NCBI GenBank assembly: GCA_029559155.1
Contig: JAKQCM010000065.1
Location: forward strand, 1 to 44,521
Source of the DNA: Chloroflexota bacterium
Lineage (GTDB): Bacteria > Chloroflexota > Anaerolineae > Promineifilales > Promineifilaceae
Direction: 5' to 3'
DNA: 44,521 nucleotides
The notes under the pieces are model-generated. The model worked only from the letters and a program-made list of their open reading frames with translations, was not told the origin of the DNA and ran no database searches. This document shows, piece after piece, positions 17,971 through 25,931 of this stretch. The translations under genes and the position numbers were made by a program. The stretch's first letter is position 1; every line of letters begins with the position of its first letter.

Positions 17971-18601
17971 TCATGCTGTGGTACGGTCTGGTTTGCGCAT
18001 GTTGTTGGAGGCGCAGCCGGACATGGAAATTGTTGCTGAAGCGGAAAACGGCCGTGAAACAATCGAAAAAGTCCTGGCCTTTCAGCCGAACATTGTCCTA
18101 ATGGATATTGAGATGCCAGGCATGAATGGGATTGAAGCGACGCGAAAAATTAAGGAGGAGTCGCCGGAAACGGCCGTCTTGGCCCTGACTATGTACGAAG
18201 ACGACCAATACTTCTTCGAAATGCTTAAAGCGGGAGCCGCCGGTTACATTCCCAAACGCGCCGCGCCAGACGCCCTCGTCAACGCCATTCGCACCGTCAA
18301 TAAGGGCGAGGTGTTCCTTTACCCATCGATGGCCGCGTACCTGGTGGAAGATTATTTACAGCGAGACGAAGCGCCGGAAGAAGATGAAGCTGACGTTGTA
18401 GACCTGACAACACGGGAACGAGAAGTATTGGTGCTGATTGCCGAGGGACTGAGCAACGGCGAAATCTCCGAAAAACTGGTGATCAGCATTAAAACTGTGG
18501 ACCGGCATCGCGAAAATATCATGCGCAAACTGAACATCCACAACCGGATTGATTTGGTGAAATTTGCGCTTAAAAAGGGCATGATTGATTTAGAGGATTA
18601 A
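17939..18601 (+). CDS. NarL/FixJ-family response regulator
   Basis: 220-residue DNA-binding regulator paired with the upstream kinase. The receiver domain (1-120) has the acidic pair D10-D11, phospho-acceptor D56 in VLMDIEMPG, and the switch lysine in AAGYIPKRA. The LuxR-type helix-turn-helix (about 150-215) reads LTTREREVLVLIAEGLSNGEI then KLVISIKTVDRHRENIMRKL. The ATG at 17939 lies inside the kinase gene, giving a 32-bp overlap and likely translational coupling. Targets are not evident. Confidence 0.95.
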   Translation: MSKIKLLLADDHAVVRSGLRMLLEAQPDMEIVAEAENGRETIEKVLAFQPNIVLMDIEMPGMNGIEATRKIKEESPETAVLALTMYEDDQYFFEMLKAGAAGYIPKRAAPDALVNAIRTVNKGEVFLYPSMAAYLVEDYLQRDEAPEEDEADVVDLTTREREVLVLIAEGLSNGEISEKLVISIKTVDRHRENIMRKLNIHNRIDLVKFALKKGMIDLED

Positions 18602-18629
18602 GGCGGGGAGATGAGCGAAAGGTGGCAGG

Positions 18630-18665
18630 AAGACCCCAAGGGTTTAAGAAAACCCTTGGGGTCTT
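18630..18665. terminator. Strong bidirectional terminator (GACCCCAAGGGTTT module)
   Basis: AAGACCCCAAGGGTTT and AAACCCTTGGGGTCTT pair over 16 bp around an AAGA loop, followed by T residues on the plus strand. It sits between the response regulator and the convergent two-CW gene, whose stop is 5 bp away. Confidence 0.85.
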
Positions 18666-18669
18666 TTGA

Positions 18670-19032
18670 TCAGGCGTGGGCCTGACGGTAGACGGGGCAG
18701 TCGGGACAGTCGGCGGGCAGCGCGCCCTCGGCTGACAGGCGGGCGACCCAACAAGGCTTGCCGCGCTGCTGATTGGCCGGGCAGTCTGCGCGACGGGCAG
18801 GATCGCACCCTTTTGTCACCCAACAGGGCAAGGCGATAGACGGCCGTTTCTCTTTAGCTACCGGCAGAAAGGGTTCCGGTGATTGTGCATTCTTCTGCTC
18901 GGCCGCTTCCCGCTCCCATTTGTCTACCATCCGGTTCATCAGACGAGCAATGGTAAATGTCAGGGCAATGGGTACTAGGCAGCGCACCGTAAACAGTAAG
19001 ATCTCAATTCCCGTTCCTTCCAATTCGTTCAT
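18670..19032 (-). CDS. Membrane-anchored cysteine-rich protein with two-CW-like motif
   Basis: 120 residues. One N-terminal helix (about 9-33) is followed by a basic/acidic linker and a cysteine-rich tail: C70-W71, C76, C84, C94-W95, C109 and C112. The pair of CW motifs with intervening cysteines resembles the 'two-CW' domain seen in small redox or sensory proteins; it could bind a metal or Fe-S cluster, but no function is established from sequence. GGAGG precedes the start at good spacing. It lies downstream of the NrfD gene on the same strand with a hairpin between, so it may belong to the same electron-transfer unit. Confidence 0.75.
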   Translation of the reverse strand: MNELEGTGIEILLFTVRCLVPIALTFTIARLMNRMVDKWEREAAEQKNAQSPEPFLPVAKEKRPSIALPCWVTKGCDPARRADCPANQQRGKPCWVARLSAEGALPADCPDCPVYRQAHA

Positions 19033-19070
19033 GCCGATTATCCTCCGCTAAAAACTTCAAAATAAGAGGT

Positions 19071-19100
19071 AGACATCCGGTCTCGAGAAACCGGATGTCT
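19071..19100 (-). terminator. Stem-loop after the NrfD gene
   Basis: AGACATCCGG and CCGGATGTCT pair exactly (10 bp) around TCTCGAGAAA. On the minus strand it is followed by ACCTCTTATTTT, a weak T-rich tail, so partial termination or processing before the two-CW gene is possible. Confidence 0.55.
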
Positions 19101-19145
19101 GAAAGTGAATAACCAACCCCAATAAGCTGGTCGAGAACCCAATGA

Positions 19146-20396
19146 TTAATCGGTGGCCACAGGCTGCAGCGAAACTGCCTGCATGTCGTGTTCCTCCACC
19201 AGGGTATGATCCACAATCCCCAGGCTGCGCACACCGATCGTAAAGGCTAATATGCCGTAGGCAATGACCCCGGCCCCGGCCGCAATCTCTACCAAAGAGG
19301 GCCGATAATGCGTGTACTGCGGGATCAGGCTTTGCGGAATCTGATTAAAGACCACTAACTGCCCAACCATATTGGTGTCCCAGCGGTAACAAATCAGGCC
19401 AATCACCACAAAAGTCAACGCGGCAATTAACAAGCGCGTATTTTGCCGCCACTTGCTGTTTAGCAAAATCAACATCGGAACGATTATGCCCAGCGTGATT
19501 TCGCCTATCCAAAAATTGATAGCCAACGGCCCCTTGGTCAGGTAGGTTAATCCTTCGCTGCGACCGGGTTCATAGGTGTAACTCATCGACAACGCATCCC
19601 AGAAGCGCAAGTACAGGTATACTACCAACACCCAGCCGATGAAACGGGCCACCGTGTCGATTATGGAAAGGTCGATTTTAGCGCGCGGCGTCACTTTGCT
19701 TGCCAGGATGGAAGCCAGCGTAACCAGCGATGGGCCGGCGGCCATGGCCGAAACGATGAAGAGGACTGCCAACCCAGGCCGATACCAAACCGGTCGTGCT
19801 TTTAGGACGCCGTAGGTAGCGCCCAAAGAAGATTGGTGCAGCATGGATAAGCCAAGCCCGGCGATTGCCAGAAGCGGCGCGATTTTGTGTACAGAGGCAA
19901 GGCGGTTACCAAATCCGGGCCAGCGGCTTTGGACCATGTTGCTTTGACCAATGATCGGCGTTACTTCCAGGGCCAAAACCGTCAGGTAGAGGGTGACGCA
20001 CATGGTCACTTCCCATAATGGCGAGTGGATGTTCCAGTAGCGGAGCGAGTGCCAAAAGCGGTCCGGCCGGCCGATGTCGAGCATCAGGGTGAGGACGGCC
20101 ATGCTGTAACCGATGAGGCCCATGAAGACGGCCGTTCTGGCTATCGGCTGCAATTTCTTAATCCCCAACAGGTAAACGGCCGCCGACAACAGAAATGCGC
20201 CGCCGCTGAGAGCAATCGACGATAAGTCAATGCCAATCCATAAGCCCCAAGGAACCAGATCCGTCAGATTGGTCACAACCAGACCTTTGACAAAAATGAT
20301 TCCTGCGGCTACCAGACCCAGCGCTATCACCGTGAGAAGTCCAGCTACCCACCAAAAGTAAGATGTGCGCAACAGGCTTAAGCGTTGTTTGAACAT
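19146..20396 (-). CDS. NrfD/PsrC/HybB-family quinone-interacting membrane subunit
   Basis: 416-residue polytopic protein with about ten hydrophobic helices, fitting the longer NrfD/HybB-type subunits. FVKGLVVTNLTDLVPWGLWI and the following GGAFLLSAAVYLLG are the typical quinone-site region, and DIGRPDRFWHSLRYW is a family hallmark. It should exchange electrons between the quinone pool and the exported Fe-S subunit. Its start overlaps the ferredoxin gene by 19 bp. No molybdopterin or hydrogenase catalytic subunit lies next to it, so the octaheme cytochrome is the likely partner. Confidence 0.92.
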   Translation of the reverse strand: MFKQRLSLLRTSYFWWVAGLLTVIALGLVAAGIIFVKGLVVTNLTDLVPWGLWIGIDLSSIALSGGAFLLSAAVYLLGIKKLQPIARTAVFMGLIGYSMAVLTLMLDIGRPDRFWHSLRYWNIHSPLWEVTMCVTLYLTVLALEVTPIIGQSNMVQSRWPGFGNRLASVHKIAPLLAIAGLGLSMLHQSSLGATYGVLKARPVWYRPGLAVLFIVSAMAAGPSLVTLASILASKVTPRAKIDLSIIDTVARFIGWVLVVYLYLRFWDALSMSYTYEPGRSEGLTYLTKGPLAINFWIGEITLGIIVPMLILLNSKWRQNTRLLIAALTFVVIGLICYRWDTNMVGQLVVFNQIPQSLIPQYTHYRPSLVEIAAGAGVIAYGILAFTIGVRSLGIVDHTLVEEHDMQAVSLQPVATD

Positions 20397-21181
20397 GGCA
20401 CTGCCTCCTTCGAATCTTCCACATGTACCGGCAAATAAAACACCCGGGGCTCAGTCCCTAATTCTTCGCGCAGCCGGTAAGATGAATTGGTTGCCAGTGC
20501 CACACTCACCGGGGAATTGGGATCATTCAAATCGCCAAAAATTCGCGCGCCATTGGGACAGGCTACCACACAGGCCGGCGTTGCCGCCTGGTCTACGCCC
20601 GGGGTCAGGCCAAAAGCCAGCCCACGGTCTATGCGTTGATAACAGAACGAACATTTTTCCACGACGCCACGCGGCCGTCGGGGAATCTCGGGTTGGCCCC
20701 ACCCAGGAACGACCGGATTTTCGCCTGTGAAAGCTTCCCAGTTGAACGAACGCGCGCCATACGGACAGGCCATCTCGCAGTAGCGACAGCCAATGCACTT
20801 GTCATAATCCATCATGACAATGCCATCCGGTCGGTGATAGCTGGCTTTAACGGGGCAAATGTCCACACAGGGCGCGTCCTCACACTGCATACAGGGCATC
20901 GGAATAAACACTTCTTGACCGCCGACCGATTTATCTTCAATGATGCGGGTCCAGCTTTTGTCAGGGGCCACGTCATTTTGCGCCTGACAGGCTTTGACAC
21001 AGTAACCACAGCCGGTGCATTTCGATTGGTCGATCACCATTGCCCATTTATAAGGGCTTGTTTCCTCGCTGGGTCCAGAAAAACTTTCGAGTTTTATGTA
21101 TTTGGCCGAGATGGTGGTGGTGGCCAAACCAGCCAGACCAAACTTTAAGAAGCTGCGTCGGTTGATTGTTGTCTCAGTCAT
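20378..21181 (-). CDS. Tat-exported four-cluster ferredoxin subunit (DmsB/PsrB/HybA-like)
   Basis: 267 residues. The N-terminus carries a twin-arginine signal, NRRSFLKFGLAGLATT (R8, R9), so the protein acts outside the cytoplasm. Sixteen cysteines in four groups bind four [4Fe-4S] clusters: CTGCGYCVKAC, CMQCEDAPCVDIC, CIGCRYCEMAC, and CSFC paired with the late CVVAC. The C-terminal part contacts the membrane subunit in homologous complexes. It is flanked by the octaheme cytochrome gene (8 bp upstream) and overlaps the NrfD gene, so the three form one operon carrying electrons between cytochrome and quinone. Confidence 0.94.
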   Translation of the reverse strand: MTETTINRRSFLKFGLAGLATTTISAKYIKLESFSGPSEETSPYKWAMVIDQSKCTGCGYCVKACQAQNDVAPDKSWTRIIEDKSVGGQEVFIPMPCMQCEDAPCVDICPVKASYHRPDGIVMMDYDKCIGCRYCEMACPYGARSFNWEAFTGENPVVPGWGQPEIPRRPRGVVEKCSFCYQRIDRGLAFGLTPGVDQAATPACVVACPNGARIFGDLNDPNSPVSVALATNSSYRLREELGTEPRVFYLPVHVEDSKEAVPCSNNA

Positions 21182-21189
21182 GGCGCACC

Positions 21190-22167
21190 TTAATCTACCC
21201 GAGTGCGGCGGTAAGCGCGCTCGAACAAGGGCGATAACATCACGCCCATTAACAGACCAAATACTGTGGGAATGACGAAGGCGAAGGGAGTCGTGTCAGA
21301 GACCGGGGCAGATGGGACGATCGTTTCGGCGCTAACGATGTGGCTGCGGGATGATTGGAGGGCTGTCAGGCTTTCACAGGTGGAAACGGCCGTTGCTTGT
21401 CCTTCTAAACCACCGCCATCAGTAGTAGGCAGAACCCCATTCAACATAACTGCATCCTGCATCGGCGAGTGCATCTCGTGGTCGTGGCAGGCATTACAAG
21501 TTTGCAAATCCACCCCAAACGTATGAGACCGTTTACTGTGACCGTCACCAAGCGGTTCGTCGGTTACTGTCAGGTGGCAGTCGGTGCAAAGCAAACCTTC
21601 CTGAGAATGCGCTGTGAACGCAAAATAATAAGCGTCCTCATTGTGGCAGGTGATGCACAATTCCTGAACGCTGTCTGTTTTTATCTTTGTGGTGTGTGGG
21701 TTGTGGCAGCGTACACATGTCAGCTCTTCCTGAGCATGTTGGCTTAGCTGCCAATCATCATGTGTTTCCACATGGCAACTACCGCACGCTTCAGATGAGC
21801 GGTTCGTCGGCATAACCTGCTCTGGATGATGCGAGGCATCCTCGCCCATCGAATGGCAAGCCTCGCAGCCTACGCTTCCTTCGTGCCAGGTTTGTGTTTC
21901 GGCATCATAACCGGTTGTATGGCAGGCCAAACATTCCGTTGGGCTGCCCTGATCTTGCCAGGCTGCCTGAAAAGCAGGATCTGCCATCGATTGCCCATGC
22001 TGGCTGTCCTGCCAATTGATGACGACACTTTCGTGGCATTCATTACAATCACTGGGCAAGGCGGTCTGCGCTTCTGGCTTTGCTTCGCTGACCATATAGG
22101 TGAATAAGGTTAGCGATAGCCCGCATACCAATCCAAAAATAATGCGAATAGTCCAACGTTTAAGCAT
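21190..22167 (-). CDS. Membrane-anchored octaheme cytochrome c
   Basis: 325 residues with a signal-like N-terminal helix and eight CxxCH heme sites: CNECH, CLACH, CEACH, CGSCH, CVRCH, CITCH, CTDCH and CNACH. A C-terminal helix (FVIPTVFGLLMGVML) followed by RRTR anchors it to the membrane. I use the ATG at 22167, because GAGGAG lies upstream; the GTG seven codons earlier would contain that Shine-Dalgarno. No active-site residue set of nitrite reductase or hydroxylamine oxidoreductase is recognisable, so it may be an electron carrier rather than a catalytic enzyme. Only one ACGGCCGT lies in it. Confidence 0.92.
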   Translation of the reverse strand: MLKRWTIRIIFGLVCGLSLTLFTYMVSEAKPEAQTALPSDCNECHESVVINWQDSQHGQSMADPAFQAAWQDQGSPTECLACHTTGYDAETQTWHEGSVGCEACHSMGEDASHHPEQVMPTNRSSEACGSCHVETHDDWQLSQHAQEELTCVRCHNPHTTKIKTDSVQELCITCHNEDAYYFAFTAHSQEGLLCTDCHLTVTDEPLGDGHSKRSHTFGVDLQTCNACHDHEMHSPMQDAVMLNGVLPTTDGGGLEGQATAVSTCESLTALQSSRSHIVSAETIVPSAPVSDTTPFAFVIPTVFGLLMGVMLSPLFERAYRRTRVD

Positions 22168-22290
22168 GGGTCTCTCCTCTTTTGTCACTTCTACTTATGC
22201 TCAGTCGCCTTAAAGGGTTTTCAGTGGGAGCCTTCTGGGGGCGGTACTAAAAACGGAAGACTGATGTTGAATATGGACTCTAAGTACGCC

Positions 22291-22334
22291 AACACAAAAC
22301 CTTGCCTTACCGGGTGGGAGCAGGTAAGGCAAGG
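22291..22334 (-). terminator. Strong rho-independent terminator after the 47-residue gene
   Basis: CCTTGCCTTACC and GGTAAGGCAAGG pair exactly (12 bp) around an 11-nt loop; on the minus strand the stem is followed by TTTTGTGTT. It starts 4 bp past the stop of the small gene. Confidence 0.9.
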
Positions 22335-22337
22335 ATC

Positions 22338-22481
22338 TCATTGACGAAAATTAATGGTTAAATTGCCGTTCTCAAGGGCCGGGCGCTGCCGAGAGCTAAT
22401 GAACATAAGGATCAGGATTGGCAGGCCAAACCGCAATACGAACAATGCTAAGATGATGAGAATTCCGAATAACACGTCCAT
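22338..22481 (-). CDS. Small single-helix membrane protein (47 residues)
   Basis: The reading frame begins MDVLFGILIILALFVL and continues hydrophobic to about residue 29, then turns polar and basic (SSRQRPALENGN) and ends INFRQ. GGGAGGTG stands five to six bases before the ATG, a very strong Shine-Dalgarno. A perfect 12-bp terminator follows the stop at once, and the jag terminator lies upstream, so it is its own transcription unit. Function unknown; small hydrophobic proteins of this size often modulate a larger membrane complex, and the octaheme/NrfD operon follows directly. A 112-residue frame overlapping it in another register has no such signals. Confidence 0.7.
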   Translation of the reverse strand: MDVLFGILIILALFVLRFGLPILILMFISSRQRPALENGNLTINFRQ

Positions 22482-22706
22482 TACACACCTCCCGGGTGAT
22501 AAAACTCGAACCTTTCAGATAAGTTAAGTTTAGGTCTTCAGGAGGTAAGGGTAAATTGGGAAGAAATCGGATTTTTTTTGTGGGTGGCATGGGGGAAATG
22601 CGTGAGGATTTAGGGAAGGATTGGACATTTTCCCTATAACCTATCCCAATTGGCAACCGAAATTTGGGGATTTTACCCATATCGACATGGGGTCCACCCC
22701 AGAAAA
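22482..22706. other. Leader region upstream of the 47-residue gene
   Basis: About 225 bp with no supported gene, AT-rich compared with the surroundings, lying between the jag terminator and the small gene. Presumably holds the promoter and 5' leader of the small gene on the minus strand; I see no convincing -35/-10 pair. Confidence 0.4.
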
Positions 22707-22738
22707 CCAAAAAGCGGCTGGTTTTTTCAACCAACCGC
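22707..22738 (-). terminator. Rho-independent terminator of the rpmH-jag operon
   Basis: On the minus strand GCGGTTGGTT and AACCAGCCGC pair over 10 bp (one G-T) around GAAAA, followed by TTTTTGG. It lies about 40 bp past the jag stop. Confidence 0.85.
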
Positions 22739-22776
22739 CTGGGATACTTACTTTATATTTTGTTAATCAGGTGTGA

Positions 22777-23628
22777 TTATTTTTTGGGGATGATGCGCAC
22801 TTTGCGTCGTTTGCCCTCGCCAGTGCTTTCGGTGTAAACATATTTATCGTCACGCAGGGCCATGTGGACGATGCGCCGCTCGTGGGGCGGCATGGGTTCC
22901 AGGCTCATAGCGCGCTTGCGCTTGGCTACTTTGTGGGCCATTCGTTCAGCCAGGCGCATGAGCGCCTGTTCGCGGCGTTGGCGATAACTTTCCACGTCGA
23001 TAACAAAGCTGGCGCGCTGCTTAAGTTGGTGCCCAACCATCAACCGGGAAATGTACTGCAATGAATTGAGCGTTTCACCGCGCGGCCCAATGAGGCTGCT
23101 CATGTCCTGACCATAAATTTCGATGATATTGACCCGTTTGCCGGTGAGATCATCGGGGTCGGAAAGGGAAACGTCCAGGGAAGCGGTTACGCGCATTTTT
23201 TCCAGCAGATCGCCAATGACGGTTACGGCCGTATCCCGTTCTTGTTCGCGTTGCGCTACTTCATCGTCGGATTCGTCCTGAGACACGGCCGTCTGGACGC
23301 CAGATGCTTTTTCTGGTTCTGGTTTGTCTGGGGACGACGGAGCGGGGGTAGGAACGGCCGTTTTCACCGGTAAGCTGCTAGGCGCGGGCGCTGCCGGTTT
23401 GGCCGGCTCAGATGGTGGCGCAGGCGGCACAGCAGGCGCAGCCACGATATAAGTCAACCGCACAACCGCATCCCGCGCGCCAATGCCTAACAATCCTTTA
23501 CTGCCCCGATCTAAAACTTCAATCTCTACATCAGCGCGATTGGCGCGCAATTTAGCCAGGCCAGAAGCAATAGCTGCTTCTACATCAGACCCTTGAGCTT
23601 CAATCTTTCGTTCTTGTTCGATGGACAT
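22777..23628 (-). CDS. jag: Jag/KhpB RNA-binding protein (Jag_N-KH-R3H)
   Basis: 283-residue SpoIIIJ-associated (KhpB) protein. The Jag_N domain (1-60) has the typical KGLLGIGARDAVV turn. A proline/alanine-rich linker (about 65-125) is followed by a KH domain with DMSSLIGPRGETLNSLQYI and a C-terminal R3H domain with MPPHERRIVHMALRDDKYVYTES. It binds RNA and is linked to cell division and elongation control in other bacteria. It ends the yidC operon 12 bp after yidC. The linker encodes three ACGGCCGT octamers, all read as Thr-Ala-Val. Confidence 0.94.
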   Translation of the reverse strand: MSIEQERKIEAQGSDVEAAIASGLAKLRANRADVEIEVLDRGSKGLLGIGARDAVVRLTYIVAAPAVPPAPPSEPAKPAAPAPSSLPVKTAVPTPAPSSPDKPEPEKASGVQTAVSQDESDDEVAQREQERDTAVTVIGDLLEKMRVTASLDVSLSDPDDLTGKRVNIIEIYGQDMSSLIGPRGETLNSLQYISRLMVGHQLKQRASFVIDVESYRQRREQALMRLAERMAHKVAKRKRAMSLEPMPPHERRIVHMALRDDKYVYTESTGEGKRRKVRIIPKK

Positions 23629-23639
23629 TTCAACTCTCT

Positions 23640-24512
23640 TTAGCGTTTAGCCGAACGCCGCTTACGTTTAGAAGTCGGCGGTTTGGCCTTATAAGGCTCT
23701 TGCCCGTTACTCTCACTGGAAAGCTCGCTCTTCTCCGCCAACATTGGTTCCGCCACCGACAAGGCCGGTTTCACCATATCATCACCCGATGGCATAATCC
23801 GCAGCATATACAGACCCTGCAAGATACCAATGATGTTGGAGAAAATAAAGTAAAGAGACAACCCCGCCTGGAATTGCAGCGAAAAGAACCCAAACATAAT
23901 CGGCATGGTGTACTGCATCGATTGGGTCATCGCGGCCGTAGGATCCTCTTGCCCCTTCTTGTCTTTGTCGTCTTTCTTTTTGGGAGTTGGCGAGGCATAC
24001 TTTTGCTGCACAAACATGGTCACAAACACCAGAATGGGCAGAATCAAAAACGGATCCGGTTGGCCCAAATTCCAGATAAAAAATTGATTATTGATGGGCA
24101 AAAGCTGCGATAAATCAATTCCCGCGTACACACGCTGGGTCAATTCAAACAATGCTTGCGGCGTTGTGCCCAACATGATCCGAAACACCTGGAACATGCC
24201 AAAAAGAATGGGCATCTGAATGATCATAGGTAAACAACCGGTCAGCGTATCGGCCGGGTTGTAACCAATTTTGGCAAATTCTTCCTGCATTTTCTGCGGG
24301 TTGTCTTTGTATTTCTTTTGGATGGCTTGAATTTGCGGCTGAATCGCCTGGGTTTTCATCATCGAACGCTGCTGGCGAATGTTCAGCGGCAGCGTGACGA
24401 GCCGAATGATGATCGTAAAAACCGCAATCGCCAAAAGCAGGTTGTTGCCCAGAAAATCATACAGCAACACCATCGCATTTAGCATAGGGTTAACGACAAA
24501 TTGATCCCACAT
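23640..24512 (-). CDS. yidC: Membrane protein insertase YidC/OxaA
   Basis: 290-residue insertase of the short Gram-positive/Oxa1 type without the large periplasmic domain of proteobacterial YidC. LLLAIAVFTIIIRLVTLPL includes the conserved Arg in the hydrophilic groove; a cytoplasmic helical hairpin with QPQIQAIQKKYKDNPQKMQEE follows, then GCLPMIIQMPILFGMF and further helices. The C-terminus is strongly basic (TSKRKRRSAKR), as in ribosome-binding Oxa1/YidC2. It inserts membrane proteins alone or with SecYEG. It has no lipobox. An aspartate/lysine-rich loop (KKKDDKDKKGQEDP) lies between later helices. No ACGGCCGT octamers occur in it. Confidence 0.96.
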   Translation of the reverse strand: MWDQFVVNPMLNAMVLLYDFLGNNLLLAIAVFTIIIRLVTLPLNIRQQRSMMKTQAIQPQIQAIQKKYKDNPQKMQEEFAKIGYNPADTLTGCLPMIIQMPILFGMFQVFRIMLGTTPQALFELTQRVYAGIDLSQLLPINNQFFIWNLGQPDPFLILPILVFVTMFVQQKYASPTPKKKDDKDKKGQEDPTAAMTQSMQYTMPIMFGFFSLQFQAGLSLYFIFSNIIGILQGLYMLRIMPSGDDMVKPALSVAEPMLAEKSELSSESNGQEPYKAKPPTSKRKRRSAKR

Positions 24513-24549
24513 AAATTTTGATCCTATCCCAGGTGACTGGGTTTCCTTT

Positions 24550-25695
24550 CTATTCTACCGGTGAAAAAGTCCACTGCTGAGCGCCGCTTGCGCGATCAAA
24601 CCCAGCCAGTAAGAGATCCGCATTGCCCTGAAGGGCAACAACAAGCGTATCACCAACAATCACTGGGGTGGTATAGATCGAGGCTGGGGCAGATTGCTGC
24701 CAAAGTTGAGCGCCGCCATCGGTGGAGAATGCCGTTACCTGGCCTGTTTTGGCCTGTACATCGCCTTGCGAGACCAGATAGACCACATTGTCGGCAACCA
24801 CGGGGCTTGTTTGCACAGGGCCAGTTACCGGTTTTTGCCAGACCAGGCCGCCATCTGCGGCATTCAGGGCAAAGACGTTACCTTTCAGATCACCAAAATA
24901 CACAACGCCATCCGCCACGGCCGGGGCGCCCCACACCCAATCGGGGGTTGGATAAGCCCATTGCTCGACGCCAAATTGTAAGCGATCCAGGGCATGGAGT
25001 TTGCTGTCGAAACTACCGACAAAAATCTGGTCGCCCACCACGATGGGTGAGCCGGCAATCGCGCCAGAGGTTTCCCAACGGCCGTTTTCCGCGCCAGATT
25101 CCGGGTCAACAGCATAAACAAGACCGTCCAAAGAGGCCACATACAACGTGCCATCGGCATAAGTGGGTTGGCCCCAAATCGCGCTCTGAGCTGAAAAAGG
25201 CGTGTCCCACAACGGCGCGCCGGTTTTGCGGTCCAGGGCAAACAACTGGTTATCGGCCGTACCAAAAAAGACACGGTCCCCTACAATCAACGGCGGGGCG
25301 ACAATTTTGTCCTTAGCCACCGCAGATTGTTCCCAAACCGTGGTCGGATTTGTGGGCTGCTCTTCCAGCCCAAAGGTATGCACGATCACTTTCGGGCTGA
25401 ACATGCCGCCGGAAGCGCCAAAGTCGCCAATGACCACACCGCTCTCATCAACAGCAGGAGCGGCGTAATATTGAGCCGTGCTGCGTTCGGCTGGGAACCG
25501 CCAGATTTGGCTTTGAGTGGCCGCGTTAATGGCTAAAACTTCTGTGCCGTGGGCCAGATACACCACATCACCGGCCACAGATAAACCGGGCCAATTTACG
25601 TTGGGAACTTGACCAGAACAGGCGGCCAGAACAAAACTGGCGAGGATAAGAAAAAGTATGATCGGCTTAAGCAACGGCCGTTTGTCTGCGTACAA
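24550..25695 (-). CDS. PQQ-type beta-propeller lipoprotein (BamB-like)
   Basis: 381 residues with an N-terminal lipoprotein signal: hydrophobic helix then LAAC with lipidated C26. The rest is a run of about seven blades with Trp-Gly-type repeats such as GAPLWDTPF, VYAVDPESG, VWGAPAVADGVVYFGD and LVWQKPV. Such proteins are scaffolds; BamB helps outer-membrane assembly in proteobacteria, but here the lipoprotein may sit on the outer face of the cytoplasmic membrane. The start is TTG at 25695, supported by GGAGG seven bases upstream, close to the yidD stop. Placement between yidD and yidC is unusual and suggests a link with membrane protein insertion or folding. Confidence 0.88.
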   Translation of the reverse strand: MYADKRPLLKPIILFLILASFVLAACSGQVPNVNWPGLSVAGDVVYLAHGTEVLAINAATQSQIWRFPAERSTAQYYAAPAVDESGVVIGDFGASGGMFSPKVIVHTFGLEEQPTNPTTVWEQSAVAKDKIVAPPLIVGDRVFFGTADNQLFALDRKTGAPLWDTPFSAQSAIWGQPTYADGTLYVASLDGLVYAVDPESGAENGRWETSGAIAGSPIVVGDQIFVGSFDSKLHALDRLQFGVEQWAYPTPDWVWGAPAVADGVVYFGDLKGNVFALNAADGGLVWQKPVTGPVQTSPVVADNVVYLVSQGDVQAKTGQVTAFSTDGGAQLWQQSAPASIYTTPVIVGDTLVVALQGNADLLLAGFDRASGAQQWTFSPVE

Positions 25696-25709
25696 AGAGG
25701 ATCCTCCGA

Positions 25710-25919
25710 TTAGGGAACCGGGTCATAACCGCCAGGGTTAAACGGGTGACAGCGAGCAATACGTTTCACGGCCATCCAGCCCCCCTTAAAGAAGCCATAT
25801 TTTTCAATCGCTTCGTAACCGTAATGAGAACAGGTTGGTGTAAAACGGCAGCTTGGCGGGAAAGCCGGTGAAATAAATTTCTGATAAAAGCGGATCAGCA
25901 GCAAAGCAATGCGTTTCAT
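25710..25919 (-). CDS. yidD: Membrane protein insertion efficiency factor YidD
   Basis: 69-residue YidD family member with the usual [20 protein letters not shown] opening, [14 protein letters not shown], and [18 protein letters not shown] ending. The conserved cysteines are present. Thought to associate with the membrane through an amphipathic helix and assist YidC. It starts 12 bp after rnpA. Confidence 0.95.
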   Translation of the reverse strand: MKRIALLLIRFYQKFISPAFPPSCRFTPTCSHYGYEAIEKYGFFKGGWMAVKRIARCHPFNPGGYDPVP

Positions 25920-25931
25920 GACAACCCCGAC

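Noticed and set aside
22396-22734. 112-codon minus-strand frame
   Set aside because: It runs from within the jag terminator stem into the better supported 47-residue gene in a different register, with no ribosome-binding site or recognisable domain.
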